The position numbers were made by a program, and so were the translations under genes. The notes beneath the pieces were generated by a model that searched no databases, had not been told where the DNA came from, and worked only from the letters and a program-made list of their open reading frames with translations. A DNA stretch of 17,137 nucleotides from an uncultured Synergistales bacterium. Its GTDB lineage: Bacteria > Synergistota > Synergistia > Synergistales > Aminobacteriaceae. Where the stretch lies: NCBI GenBank assembly GCA_905233335.1, contig CAJOED010000007.1:4318-21454 (forward strand). Direction: 5' to 3'. This document shows positions 1-7,184 of the stretch, one piece after another (position 1 is the stretch's first letter; every line of letters starts with the position of its first letter).

Positions 1-1100
1 ACCTCAAGCGACTCCGGCTCTACGAACTTTGCTATGCGGCTCAAAACTTCCTGTTCGTGCTCAATGAATTTTGCTTCCTGGACTATTACTGTCATAGTGT
101 CGATACCTGACGGCAAATGTTCGGGCGGAATATTATTCTCCTCGAAACACTGCACAACTTTCCGATAAAAATCAGGCTGTGAGTGCATGAGGTCTTTTGA
201 GATTACGATGGAACAGAAATTTTTGCGTCCTGCTATGCCGGTGATTGTGTACTTTGAGCGTCGCGCGGTGTTCTCCACTATCCATGTGCCGGCATCGTCG
301 GGTCTGTTGGTGTTGCGAATGTTGATGGGTATTCCTGCCTTCTTGACGGGGAATATTGCGTCCTCGTGCATGACACTCGCTCCCATGTACGCAAGCTCCC
401 GTAACTCCCTGTACGTTATGCTCCTGATTACTGCGGGATTGCTGACTATGTGAGGATCCGCCATGAGCAAGCCGGAAACGTCCGTCCAGTTCTCGTAGAC
501 TCCCGCATGACACGCACGAGCAACGATTGAGCCGGTGATGTCGGAACCTCCGCGCGAGAATGTCTTAATCCTCCCGTCGTAACCTGTACCGTAGAAGCCC
601 GGAATTACCGCGTTAGAGCATTCCTCAAGTCTTGGCCGGAGTGTTGCGTTAGTTCTGTCAGCGTCAAAGTTGCCGTTCTCGTCGAAAAAGATAACGTCTG
701 CCGCATCAATGAACTCATAGCCGAGATAGTTCGCCATCAACAAGCCGTTGAGGTATTCGCCGCGTGAAGCTGTGTAGTCTTTCTCCGGCTCGTGAAGTAA
801 TTTCTGTTCGATAGCGTCGAATGCTTCAGTGAGTGAGGTGTTGAGGTTAAGACCCTGTATTATCTCGTTGTATCTGTCCTTCACCGCTAGAAACGGCTCA
901 TAAAAATTTTTGCCCGATGATGCAAGCTCGTAGCATTCATACAGCAGGTCAGTAATCTTTATGTCGCCGTCATGACGTTTTCCCGGTGCAGAAGGCACAA
1001 CATACACGCGGGACTCATCGCTCCTGATGATTTCTCCGACCTTCATGAACTGTTTTGCGTCCGCTAACGAACTTCCGCCGAACTTCACAACCTTTTTCAC
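1..1100 (-). CDS. lysC: Aspartate kinase, C-terminus cut off by window edge
   Basis: Aspartate kinase phosphorylates L-aspartate to aspartyl-4-phosphate, the first step to lysine, threonine and methionine. I translated the minus strand from a GTG at 1100 and found 366 uninterrupted codons running off the window. The N-terminus has the family signature KFGGSS (residues 6-11). Further on are SRGGSDITGS and a WTDVSGLLMADP segment, both typical of the amino-acid kinase fold, followed by HEDAIFPVKKAGIPINIRNT. The last part (from about residue 298) reads like the start of the regulatory ACT region (TGIAGRKNFCSIVIS). A GGAGG lies inside the hom 3' end, 8 bases before the GTG, and the hom stop is only 3 bases upstream, so translation is probably coupled to hom. 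A full enzyme of this type is about 440 residues, so roughly 70 are missing. The family assignment is firm; the monofunctional class is inferred from the separate hom gene. Confidence 0.95.
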   Translation of the reverse strand, partial: MKKVVKFGGSSLADAKQFMKVGEIIRSDESRVYVVPSAPGKRHDGDIKITDLLYECYELASSGKNFYEPFLAVKDRYNEIIQGLNLNTSLTEAFDAIEQKLLHEPEKDYTASRGEYLNGLLMANYLGYEFIDAADVIFFDENGNFDADRTNATLRPRLEECSNAVIPGFYGTGYDGRIKTFSRGGSDITGSIVARACHAGVYENWTDVSGLLMADPHIVSNPAVIRSITYRELRELAYMGASVMHEDAIFPVKKAGIPINIRNTNRPDDAGTWIVENTARRSKYTITGIAGRKNFCSIVISKDLMHSQPDFYRKVVQCFEENNIPPEHLPSGIDTMTVIVQEAKFIEHEQEVLSRIAKFVEPESLE

Positions 1101-1103
1101 TCG

Positions 1104-2126
1104 TTACGCCTCCAGGAAACGGAACTTCTGCCCGGCAGGAATGCCCGGTACTTTTCCGACTTCAGCAGGCTCAAGGTCAGCAAAGCCAGTATCTATTGTC
1201 GTGCCGAGAGTCTTTGCGCACTCGATAACGTCAGACACAACCGCGCTTGCAGTGGGAAGTTTTCCCGCTCCCCGCCCGTAAAGCATAATATCGCCTAGCA
1301 TGTTCCCCGAAATCATTACGCCGTTGAAGACATCACTCACAGCATAAAGGGGACTTGTTGACGGCACAAGATACGGTGAAACGTTCACAGAAGATTTTTC
1401 CGCGTCGTAAACTCCGAGTAACTTTATGGACATGTTGCGGCGTTCTGCATCTGCAAAATCGTAGCGGGTGATTTTCGTGATGCCCTCACAAGTTACCTGC
1501 TCATACGAAAACTTTTTCCCAGAAACTAACGAGGCAAGTATCGCTATTTTCCGTGCTGTGTCGTGGCCTTCAACGTCAGCCGCCGGGTTACGTTCCGCAA
1601 AGCCCTTCTCCTGCGCTTCCTTCAATGCATCGGTGAAGTCCTTTCCCGCCTTCATGTTCGTGAGAATGTAGTTGCACGTGCCGTTGAGTATGCCCGCAAT
1701 GCGTGAAACTCTCTCATGCCCGCAAGCCTCTCTGATTGTCCGCAATAACGGAATGCCTCCTCCGACGCTCGCCTCAAAGAGATAGCTGCATTTGTGTTCA
1801 CGTGCTGTTCTGCTCAACTCTACGCCGTGTGCGTCTACTAATTCTTTGTTCGAGGTGCAGACAGATATGCCGTGTTCGAGCGCAAGTTTTGAGTAAGTGT
1901 AAGCTGGTTCTTTGCCGCCCATTGTCTCACAGATGATTTTCACGTCGGGGTCGTTCACTATTATGTTGATGTCGTTCACAACGCCGGGAAGGTCGCGTAT
2001 GTCGAGAATGTATTTTACGTTCACGCCGTCGCCGAGTACGTGCCTGATTTCGTTCTGGTTTTCGCGTATTACGTCAGCAACTCCGCCGCCGACAGTCCCA
2101 AGTCCTAATATCGCAATGTCTATCAT
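1104..2126 (-). CDS. hom: Homoserine dehydrogenase, short form without ACT domain
   Basis: Homoserine dehydrogenase reduces aspartate semialdehyde to homoserine with NAD(P)H, committing carbon to threonine and methionine. The 340-residue product starts with a Rossmann GLGTVGGG loop (residues 8-15). It has the substrate-domain lysine in TSNKELV (Lys94), FEASVGGGIPLL (118-128), GILNGTCNYIL (145-155), and the signature ADVEGHDTARK (183-193) with Asp184, Asp189 and Lys193 in the expected acidic/basic catalytic positions. It ends about 45 residues after YGRGAGKLPTASAV, where bacterial enzymes of about 430 residues continue into an ACT domain. Feedback inhibition through such a domain is therefore not expected. 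The start is ATG at 2126, with only a weak purine stretch upstream. It lies between asd, after a 232-base gap, and lysC, 3 bases downstream. Confidence 0.95.
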   Translation of the reverse strand: MIDIAILGLGTVGGGVADVIRENQNEIRHVLGDGVNVKYILDIRDLPGVVNDINIIVNDPDVKIICETMGGKEPAYTYSKLALEHGISVCTSNKELVDAHGVELSRTAREHKCSYLFEASVGGGIPLLRTIREACGHERVSRIAGILNGTCNYILTNMKAGKDFTDALKEAQEKGFAERNPAADVEGHDTARKIAILASLVSGKKFSYEQVTCEGITKITRYDFADAERRNMSIKLLGVYDAEKSSVNVSPYLVPSTSPLYAVSDVFNGVMISGNMLGDIMLYGRGAGKLPTASAVVSDVIECAKTLGTTIDTGFADLEPAEVGKVPGIPAGQKFRFLEA

Positions 2127-2160
2127 ATTATTATTTCACTCACAGCGTTTCATTTTCACA

Positions 2161-2400
2161 TTCACAACAAAACGCCGTGCTCCTTTCATTATTATGTTCA
2201 CGGGAGATACAGCATAAGCCGTGCTCCTGTACGTATTGCCGCAATGTATTTTTGTGTTCACGGGAGATACAGCACAACGCCGAATATCCCCGAAAAGTTT
2301 TTACTTCTCGCACAACATAACAGCCGCACTTCTGTACACTGCCGCAACTCCCTAAGTATTATTTCGCCTCAATGTATTTCATGTTCACGAGAAGTTCAGC
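2161..2400 (-). repeat. Degenerate direct repeats between asd and hom, related to the asd 3' end
   Basis: On the plus strand, GTTCACGGGAGATACAGCA occurs identically at 2196-2214 and 2256-2274, exactly 60 bases apart. A third, diverged version (2383-2400) is the final coding part of asd. A second shared block, GCCGTGCTCCTGTACGTATTGCCGCAA (given here as two parts: GCCGTGCTCCTGTACG then TATTGCCGCAA), lies at 2218-2243, with relatives at 2323-2346 and, shorter, at 2173-2183. Read on the operon strand, the units share GCTG..TCTC..GTGAACA..AAATACATTG..GGC followed by GTACAGGAGCACGG. One unit can fold into TACATTG/CAAT(bulge)GTA inside CCGTG/CACGG. I see no transposase or CRISPR-like spacers. The likely origin is tandem duplication of the asd tail followed by decay, or a structured intergenic repeat family. 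Confidence 0.7.
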
Positions 2401-3447
2401 GCACTCAACCGCACCGCCAGCCGCGCCCCTCAAAGTATTATGGGACAGCCCGATAAATTTCCAGTCGTACACAGTGTCAGGTCTCAATCTCCCGATAGTT
2501 ACGCCCATGCCGCCGCCGTAATTCACATCAAGAGCTACCTGCGGCCTGTTGTCCTCTTCCATGTACTTTATGAACTGTTCGGGTGCTGTCGGAAGTTTCT
2601 CTCTTTGAGGAATGCCCGCAAAGTTATTCAGCTTCTCTACTAACACTTCCTTGCTGGGAGGAGCTTTTCGGAACTTCACGAACGCCGCCGCTGTGTGCCC
2701 GTAAAGCACCGGGATCCTCACGCACTGTGCAGAGATTAGCGGTTCACTTGCAGGGACTATCTCGCCGCCCTCAATGTGTCCGAATATGCGCAATGGTTCT
2801 TTCTCGCTCTTCTCTTCCTCGCCGCCGATGTACGGAATGACATTCCCGACCATTTCCGGCCAAGTAGAAAAATTCTTGCCTGCCCCGCTGATTGCCTGAT
2901 ACGTCGTAACGATTGCTTCATACGGCTCATACTCTCTCCATGCCGCGAATGCAGGAGCGTATGACTGTATCGAGCAGTTCGGCTTGACCGCGATAAATCC
3001 ACGTGATGTTCCCAAGCGTTTACGTTGTGCGTGAATAATCTCTGCATGTTCCGGGTTGATTTCGGGAATTATCATCGGGACATCGGGTGTCCATCTGTGC
3101 GCGCTGTTGTTCGACACCACCGGGGTCTCTGCCTTTGCGTATTCTTCCTCGATGGCTTTTATCTCGTCTTTCGTCATGTTTACGGCACTGAACACAAAAT
3201 CGACATTGTCCGCAATACCCTTCACATCATTAACATCATGAAGCACAAGTCCCTTCACGTTGTCGGGGATTGCCTCATCAAGAAGCCAGCGTCCGTTGAC
3301 TGCATCAGCGTAAGTTTTGCCCTTGCTGTTCGGTGAGGCCGCGAGGATTTTCACGTCAAACCATGGGTGATTGTGAAGTATCTGGATGAATCTCTGACCG
3401 ACCATTCCCGTAGCACCGAGAACTGCAACACGTAATTTTTTCTGCAA
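2359..3447 (-). CDS. asd: Aspartate-semialdehyde dehydrogenase, archaeal/fungal type
   Basis: This enzyme reduces aspartyl-4-phosphate to aspartate-4-semialdehyde with NADPH, at the branch between lysine (and diaminopimelate for the cell wall) and homoserine. The 362-residue protein has the nucleotide-binding GATGMVGQRF (residues 11-20), the catalytic cysteine in KPNCSIQ (Cys158), SGAGKNFSTWPEMVGN (187-202), and the active-site histidine in RIPVLYGHTAAAF (His251). The longer acidic segment GGEEEKSEKEPLRI and the PNCS context match the archaeal/fungal branch rather than the classical proteobacterial Asd. I use a TTG start at 3447, because an AGGAG lies 9 bases upstream and no ATG or GTG gives a better fit. 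It is the first gene of the asd-hom-lysC set. A candidate extended -10 box lies about 40 bases upstream of the start. Confidence 0.95.
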   Translation of the reverse strand: MQKKLRVAVLGATGMVGQRFIQILHNHPWFDVKILAASPNSKGKTYADAVNGRWLLDEAIPDNVKGLVLHDVNDVKGIADNVDFVFSAVNMTKDEIKAIEEEYAKAETPVVSNNSAHRWTPDVPMIIPEINPEHAEIIHAQRKRLGTSRGFIAVKPNCSIQSYAPAFAAWREYEPYEAIVTTYQAISGAGKNFSTWPEMVGNVIPYIGGEEEKSEKEPLRIFGHIEGGEIVPASEPLISAQCVRIPVLYGHTAAAFVKFRKAPPSKEVLVEKLNNFAGIPQREKLPTAPEQFIKYMEEDNRPQVALDVNYGGGMGVTIGRLRPDTVYDWKFIGLSHNTLRGAAGGAVECAELLVNMKYIEAK

Positions 3448-3487
3448 GTTAATTCACTCCTGCCAAGTTGTAAAAAAATTTCTGCAT

Positions 3488-3496
3488 AGTATAACA
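3488..3496 (-). promoter_or_regulatory. Candidate extended -10 promoter of asd-hom-lysC
   Basis: On the minus strand this reads TGTTATACT: a TG one base before a TATACT hexamer, i.e. an extended -10 element, about 40 bases before the asd TTG start. No convincing -35 hexamer is present; the expected position falls in the end of the nucleoside hydrolase gene. It implies that asd can be transcribed on its own rather than only from the hydrolase promoter. Confidence 0.45.
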
Positions 3497-3511
3497 CCAC
3501 CGCAAAACTAA

Positions 3512-4621
3512 TTACTTCATGCTAAGCAGAGTGATATAGAAATCCCAGAAATCTTTTGCGTTGATGCCCAAGACTATCTGCGCCTTCTTCACGCCTTCAG
3601 GAAAGCCGACACCCCTTACGAAATCATTATGCTCATGCTGTGTCCACGTTACTGCTCTCCCGGAATTTATGCCCGGCGTATTGTCCACTGTGATGTAGCG
3701 CGTCTGAATGTCGGTGATGAGTTCGGGCTTCAGGAACACGGCAGGCACTACAACGTCCCAAACATAATTTGCTGACTCATTAGTGAATGTTCTTGTCTGT
3801 GAGAGAATTAATTTTGTGATTGCGTTCGTGTCATTCTCCGCAAGACGTTCATAAAATTCTTTCGTCAGGTGAATAGACCTCGCTAAATCATCAGGGACGA
3901 CAATCTGACTTCTCCACTCGGCAGCAAGACAGAACTTTATTGCGTCGGGGTCATAGTACCAGTTCATTTCTGCGGCTGGTGTTGCGTTTCCGGGAACGTC
4001 AATATCTCCTCCCATGTAGATTATGCCGGCGGCTTCTTCGGGGAGTTCGGGGTATTTCTTTATGGCTCGTGCAATGTTCGTAGCTGCTCCAACGCTCATG
4101 ATGACGACTTCTCCCGGATACTTCTTCACCTGCTCAATAATGAAGTCCCATGCCGGCTGTTCTTCTGCCCGTGTCTGTGAATACCCGAAAAGAGGCTCGC
4201 TGTTGAGATGCAGATAGTCTTTCGAGCGGCGCGACAAGTCCGAAAAAGTTTCGTGCTCAAAGTCCCAGTACGCTCCGCAGAAACCAGGCACACCGTACAG
4301 CCTCGCTTCCTTCTTCATGTCCCTGAAACCCGCAAGAGGCTCATCCGTCCCCTGATACACGCGAATATCCGAACGCCCGACCAGCTCAAGCTGACGCAAT
4401 GCAGCAGTTGTTGCTTCCGGCACGAACACATTACAGCCGACAGTAGTTACGCCGAGAAGTTCAAGCATTCCTGCCTTGTCCGCCTGGACGAGCATGAACA
4501 TAGCCATAGCGTCATCATTCAGGTATGCCATATCCGTGTCGAGAATGACTTTGCGTGCGGCTTCCGATTGTCCCGTTGAGAGACAAAATATTACGAGGAG
4601 AGCAAATATTTTTTTCCTCAT
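3512..4621 (-). CDS. Exported nucleoside hydrolase (IU-NH superfamily)
   Basis: Members of this family hydrolyse the N-glycosidic bond of nucleosides, releasing base and ribose. The first about 21 residues form a signal peptide (MRKK, hydrophobic stretch, cleavage near SEA|AR), so the enzyme probably acts in the periplasm and scavenges extracellular nucleosides. VILDTDMAYLNDDAMAMF (residues 25-42) is the N-terminal Ca2+-binding motif. It has the wider DTD-x5-DD spacing (Asp28, Asp30, Asp36, Asp37) instead of the textbook DxDPGxDD, as in some family branches. Also typical are SVGAATNIARAI, YMGGD, the AEMNWYYDPDA segment, and NYVWDVVVPAVFLKPELIT near the C-terminus. The 369 residues are longer than the roughly 310-330 of cytosolic enzymes, partly because of the signal and an insert with GFCGAYWDFEHETF. 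The start is ATG at 4621, with AGGAGG upstream. Substrate specificity cannot be read from the sequence. Confidence 0.87.
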   Translation of the reverse strand: MRKKIFALLVIFCLSTGQSEAARKVILDTDMAYLNDDAMAMFMLVQADKAGMLELLGVTTVGCNVFVPEATTAALRQLELVGRSDIRVYQGTDEPLAGFRDMKKEARLYGVPGFCGAYWDFEHETFSDLSRRSKDYLHLNSEPLFGYSQTRAEEQPAWDFIIEQVKKYPGEVVIMSVGAATNIARAIKKYPELPEEAAGIIYMGGDIDVPGNATPAAEMNWYYDPDAIKFCLAAEWRSQIVVPDDLARSIHLTKEFYERLAENDTNAITKLILSQTRTFTNESANYVWDVVVPAVFLKPELITDIQTRYITVDNTPGINSGRAVTWTQHEHNDFVRGVGFPEGVKKAQIVLGINAKDFWDFYITLLSMK

Positions 4622-4656
4622 GATAATTATTCCTCCTTGTGAAAAATAATTTTTAT

Positions 4657-4665
4657 ATCATAACA
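4657..4665 (-). promoter_or_regulatory. Candidate extended -10 promoter of the nucleoside hydrolase
   Basis: The minus strand reads TGTTATGAT: TG, one base, then a TATGAT -10 hexamer, about 35 bases before the ATG at 4621. No clear -35 is seen. The 149-base gap 4622-4770 also holds the opposite promoter for the gene at 4771, so the two genes are divergently transcribed and could share an operator. Confidence 0.4.
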
Positions 4666-4720
4666 GCACAAACGAGAAATTACAGCCGCTTTACTTAATG
4701 GCAAATAGGCAGATTTTCAC

Positions 4721-4726
4721 TATAAT
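4721..4726 (+). promoter_or_regulatory. Candidate -10 box of the TctC-CitMHS fusion gene
   Basis: This is a consensus TATAAT, 44 bases before the GTG start, in an AT-rich divergent intergenic region. The -35 region is weak (CTTAATGG about 20 bases upstream), which would suit an activated promoter. Confidence 0.5.
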
Positions 4727-4753
4727 ATTCACACCCAATCAAAAAATTTTTTC

Positions 4754-4760
4754 AGGAGGT
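4754..4760 (+). promoter_or_regulatory. Strong ribosome binding site fixing the GTG start at 4771
   Basis: AGGAGGT lies 10 bases before the GTG. It supports GTG as the start, which places a complete signal peptide at the N-terminus of the fusion protein. Confidence 0.8.
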
Positions 4761-4770
4761 AAGCTATAAG

Positions 4771-7077
4771 GTGAAACGCTTTCTATGTGTATTATTCACT
4801 GCATTACTTGCGCTCTTATTATGTGTGAATGGACTTTTTGCTGCTGATGACGGCTTCAAGTTCGATCACAAAGTCCTCATCGTGTGCCCATGGGGTGAAG
4901 GCGGTGGAGCAGACTCCACTCTCCGAGCACTTATCCCGCAGTTAAGTGCGAAAATCGGACAGCCCGTCGAGGTCGTCAACATCACCGGCAACGGCGGCGC
5001 AAACGGAGCATCATTCACGAGGGATCACGAAGCGGACGGCTATATGTTCATGCTTGGCACACAGAGCTTGTTCCTCATGGACATTCAGGGACAGATGCCG
5101 TTCAAGTTCAAGGATGAGTTCGTACCCGTCTCACGTCTCGTGAACGCAATCAACGTCATAGCCGCTTCACGTAAAACAATGGAGGAGAGAGGCTACAGCA
5201 ACTTCTCGGAACTGCGCGATTTCGTGAAGTCTCACCCGTCAAGTATCAGCGTCGGAATGCTCACAAGTACCGGCGTGGACGGTCTGTCGCTCAAAAAGGC
5301 CATCGAGGGCTTGAATATTCTCGAGGTGAATTACCCTTCAGGAGCAGGAATGAACTTGGCCCTCAAAGAAGGACAGATTGACCTCATGATTACGGGAACG
5401 GACGAAATAGACGACCTCATAGCCGCCGGAGATATTGTGCCGCTCCTCGTGCTTGCAGAAAAACGCATGAACGCATACCCGAATGTTGAAGCCGCCGGAG
5501 AGATCGGAATTGACTCGGTCATCGGCCCTGAACGCGGAATTTTCGCGAAGAAGGGAACACCTCAGGGAGCAATCGACGCACTCGCCGCCGCAATTGATGA
5601 AGCAACACAGAGCCAGGAATGGCAGAACTTCCTCATCAAGGGCGGATACGATGAGCGTCCCGGTTATGCCGCTCCTGTAGAGTACCAGAAAATTATGGAC
5701 GACGAGTACAAAACCTTCACCGACATGCTGAAACCCGCAAAGGCTGACGCAAAGAAGGCCGCTCCTGCACCGTCCCCGAAACTCGCAATAATAGGATTCG
5801 TGATGGTGCTGGTGTTGATCGTATGCCTCATCAAGAAAATCATAATCCCGCCCATCGCATTCATACTTCTCCCGACGATTGCGGCACTCGTTGCAGGGTT
5901 TGATCCGCTGGTCGTGAACAAGTTTGCGGCTTCCGGCATAAGCAAAATGGTATCTACTGTTTCGCTGTTCGTGTTCTCTATATCGTTCTTCTCACTCATG
6001 AGCGATCAGGGAGTTTTTGATCCCATCGTGAACTTCCTCATCAAGAAAGCAGGAACGAACATTACGCTTGTGCTTCTTGCGACTGCTGCGGTTGCGGTAA
6101 TCGGACACCTCGACGGTTCAGGAGCTACAACGTTCATAATCACGATTACGGCAATGCTTCCTCTGTTCAAGAAGCTGAAGATGGACAACAGAGCACTGAT
6201 GATGATTATCTGCGTCGGCATCGGAGTCATGAACGTATGTCCGTGGGGCGGCCCGACAATAAGAGCGGCAACAGTTCTCGAAACAGACCCGAATATTCTT
6301 TGGCACAGACTGCTCCCGGTGCAGGGTGCTATGCTTGCGATTACGTTCATTATTGCGTTCCTTCAGAGCGGCCTTCAGAAGAGGAGAATACACAAGCTCG
6401 GACTTACTGCTGACGACACAGTAGACGAAGTGAAAGCTGACGAGAAGAAAGCTGTAGTGTCGACCGGCCTCCAGTGGTACAACTTCATAATCGTAGTAGC
6501 TGTTATCGTTGTGCTGATGATGGGACTGCTGAACCCTGCATACACATTCATGCTTGCACTTGCGCTTACTCTTCCGTTCAACATCAAGTCCCTGAAGGAG
6601 CAGAACGCGAAACTCAAGAATTACGGTGTTGCGGCAATGTCAATGGTCGTTACGCTGTTTGCGGCAGGAATTTTCACGGGTGTATTGAGCGGTACGGGAA
6701 TGCTTAACGCTATGGCATCAGCAGTCGTTACGGTAATCCCGCCGGAGCTTGGCCGGTACACACACTTCATAGTAGCGTGCTTTGCTGTTCCCCTCATTAT
6801 GTGCTTGGGCACGGACAGCTTCTACTTCGGGCTTCTTCCTGTCGTCGTGGGAATTGCTTCACAGTTCGGCGTGAACCCGATGGACGTTGCGTGTGTGCTT
6901 CTTGTTGCTGAAAATGTCGGCGTAATGATTTCACCGTTAAGCCCGGCAATGTATCTCGGACTCGGACTTCTTGAGATCGACGTGGGCGAACACATCAAGT
7001 ACTCGCTCGCATGGATATGGGGAGTGAGCCTTCTCGCTATTGCCGCGTGCATAGTGCTTGGAGTTACTCCGCTGTAA
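4771..7077 (+). CDS. TctC/Bug solute-binding domain fused to CitMHS-type transporter
   Basis: One continuous 768-codon gene. Residues 1-24 are a signal peptide (cleavage near LFA|AD). Residues about 30-318 match TctC/Bug-type periplasmic receptors: CPWGEGGGADSTLR (39-52), KIGQPVEVVN followed by NGGANGASF, a DGYMFMLGT segment and YPSGAGMNLALKEGQIDL. Residues 319-336 are a linker rich in Ala, Lys and Pro. From about 337 to the end the sequence follows the CitMHS family: KLAIIGFVMVLVLIV, the motifs HLDGSGATT (446-454) and MNVCPWGGPTIRAA (487-500), a charged central cytoplasmic loop (about 536-566), then CLGTDSFYFGLLPVV (678-692) and SPLSPAMYLGLGLLEIDVGEHIKY, with about 12 hydrophobic segments. 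CitMHS proteins are secondary carriers of Mg/Ca-citrate or other carboxylates, so a carboxylate substrate is plausible but not shown. The gene has its own promoter and terminator, and no TctA or TctB gene is present in the window. Confidence 0.9.
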   Translation: MKRFLCVLFTALLALLLCVNGLFAADDGFKFDHKVLIVCPWGEGGGADSTLRALIPQLSAKIGQPVEVVNITGNGGANGASFTRDHEADGYMFMLGTQSLFLMDIQGQMPFKFKDEFVPVSRLVNAINVIAASRKTMEERGYSNFSELRDFVKSHPSSISVGMLTSTGVDGLSLKKAIEGLNILEVNYPSGAGMNLALKEGQIDLMITGTDEIDDLIAAGDIVPLLVLAEKRMNAYPNVEAAGEIGIDSVIGPERGIFAKKGTPQGAIDALAAAIDEATQSQEWQNFLIKGGYDERPGYAAPVEYQKIMDDEYKTFTDMLKPAKADAKKAAPAPSPKLAIIGFVMVLVLIVCLIKKIIIPPIAFILLPTIAALVAGFDPLVVNKFAASGISKMVSTVSLFVFSISFFSLMSDQGVFDPIVNFLIKKAGTNITLVLLATAAVAVIGHLDGSGATTFIITITAMLPLFKKLKMDNRALMMIICVGIGVMNVCPWGGPTIRAATVLETDPNILWHRLLPVQGAMLAITFIIAFLQSGLQKRRIHKLGLTADDTVDEVKADEKKAVVSTGLQWYNFIIVVAVIVVLMMGLLNPAYTFMLALALTLPFNIKSLKEQNAKLKNYGVAAMSMVVTLFAAGIFTGVLSGTGMLNAMASAVVTVIPPELGRYTHFIVACFAVPLIMCLGTDSFYFGLLPVVVGIASQFGVNPMDVACVLLVAENVGVMISPLSPAMYLGLGLLEIDVGEHIKYSLAWIWGVSLLAIAACIVLGVTPL

Positions 7078-7096
7078 ACGTAACATAAACATCATG

Positions 7097-7130
7097 CTGT
7101 CGTCGTGTGAAAGCGGCGGCAGTTTTTTTT
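7097..7130 (+). terminator. Intrinsic terminator after the fusion transporter gene
   Basis: CTGTCGTCG (7097-7105) pairs with CGGCGGCAG (7114-7122) over nine base pairs, two of them G-U, with an 8-base loop. Eight T residues follow (7123-7130). It lies 20 bases after the TAA and separates the transporter from the next gene. Confidence 0.9.
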
Positions 7131-7178
7131 ATGTGCGTGAGAATAATTTTTTCCCGAACGTGAAAATGTATAGAGTAA

Positions 7179-7184
7179 TATAAT
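7179..7184 (+). promoter_or_regulatory. Candidate -10 box of the M48 protease gene
   Basis: This is a consensus TATAAT 27 bases before the ATG at 7211. No good -35 is visible. Imperfect inverted arms flank it: CCCG..GTGAAA at 7153-7165 and TTTCACGGG at 7192-7200. The 3' arm runs into the ribosome site GGGAGGGG. The element could start the whole plus-strand gene row to the right. Confidence 0.45.

Noticed and set aside
2161..2280. CRISPR-like array from the 60-base spaced blocks
   Set aside because: There are only two exact copies, the sequence between them is itself repeated elsewhere in the gap, and no cas gene is present. A duplication explains it better.
2757..3047. Open frames on both strands inside asd and hom
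   Set aside because: They fall entirely within asd or hom, whose catalytic motifs are complete, and look like shadows of biased third-position codon use.
3448..3511. Lysine riboswitch or other leader RNA ahead of asd
   Set aside because: The 64-base gap is too short for a lysine riboswitch, and no conserved core or terminator hairpin is visible.
5664..6617. Several minus-strand open frames of 80-114 codons opposite the carrier domain
   Set aside because: They mirror the hydrophobic codons of the transporter and have no ribosome sites or recognisable domains.
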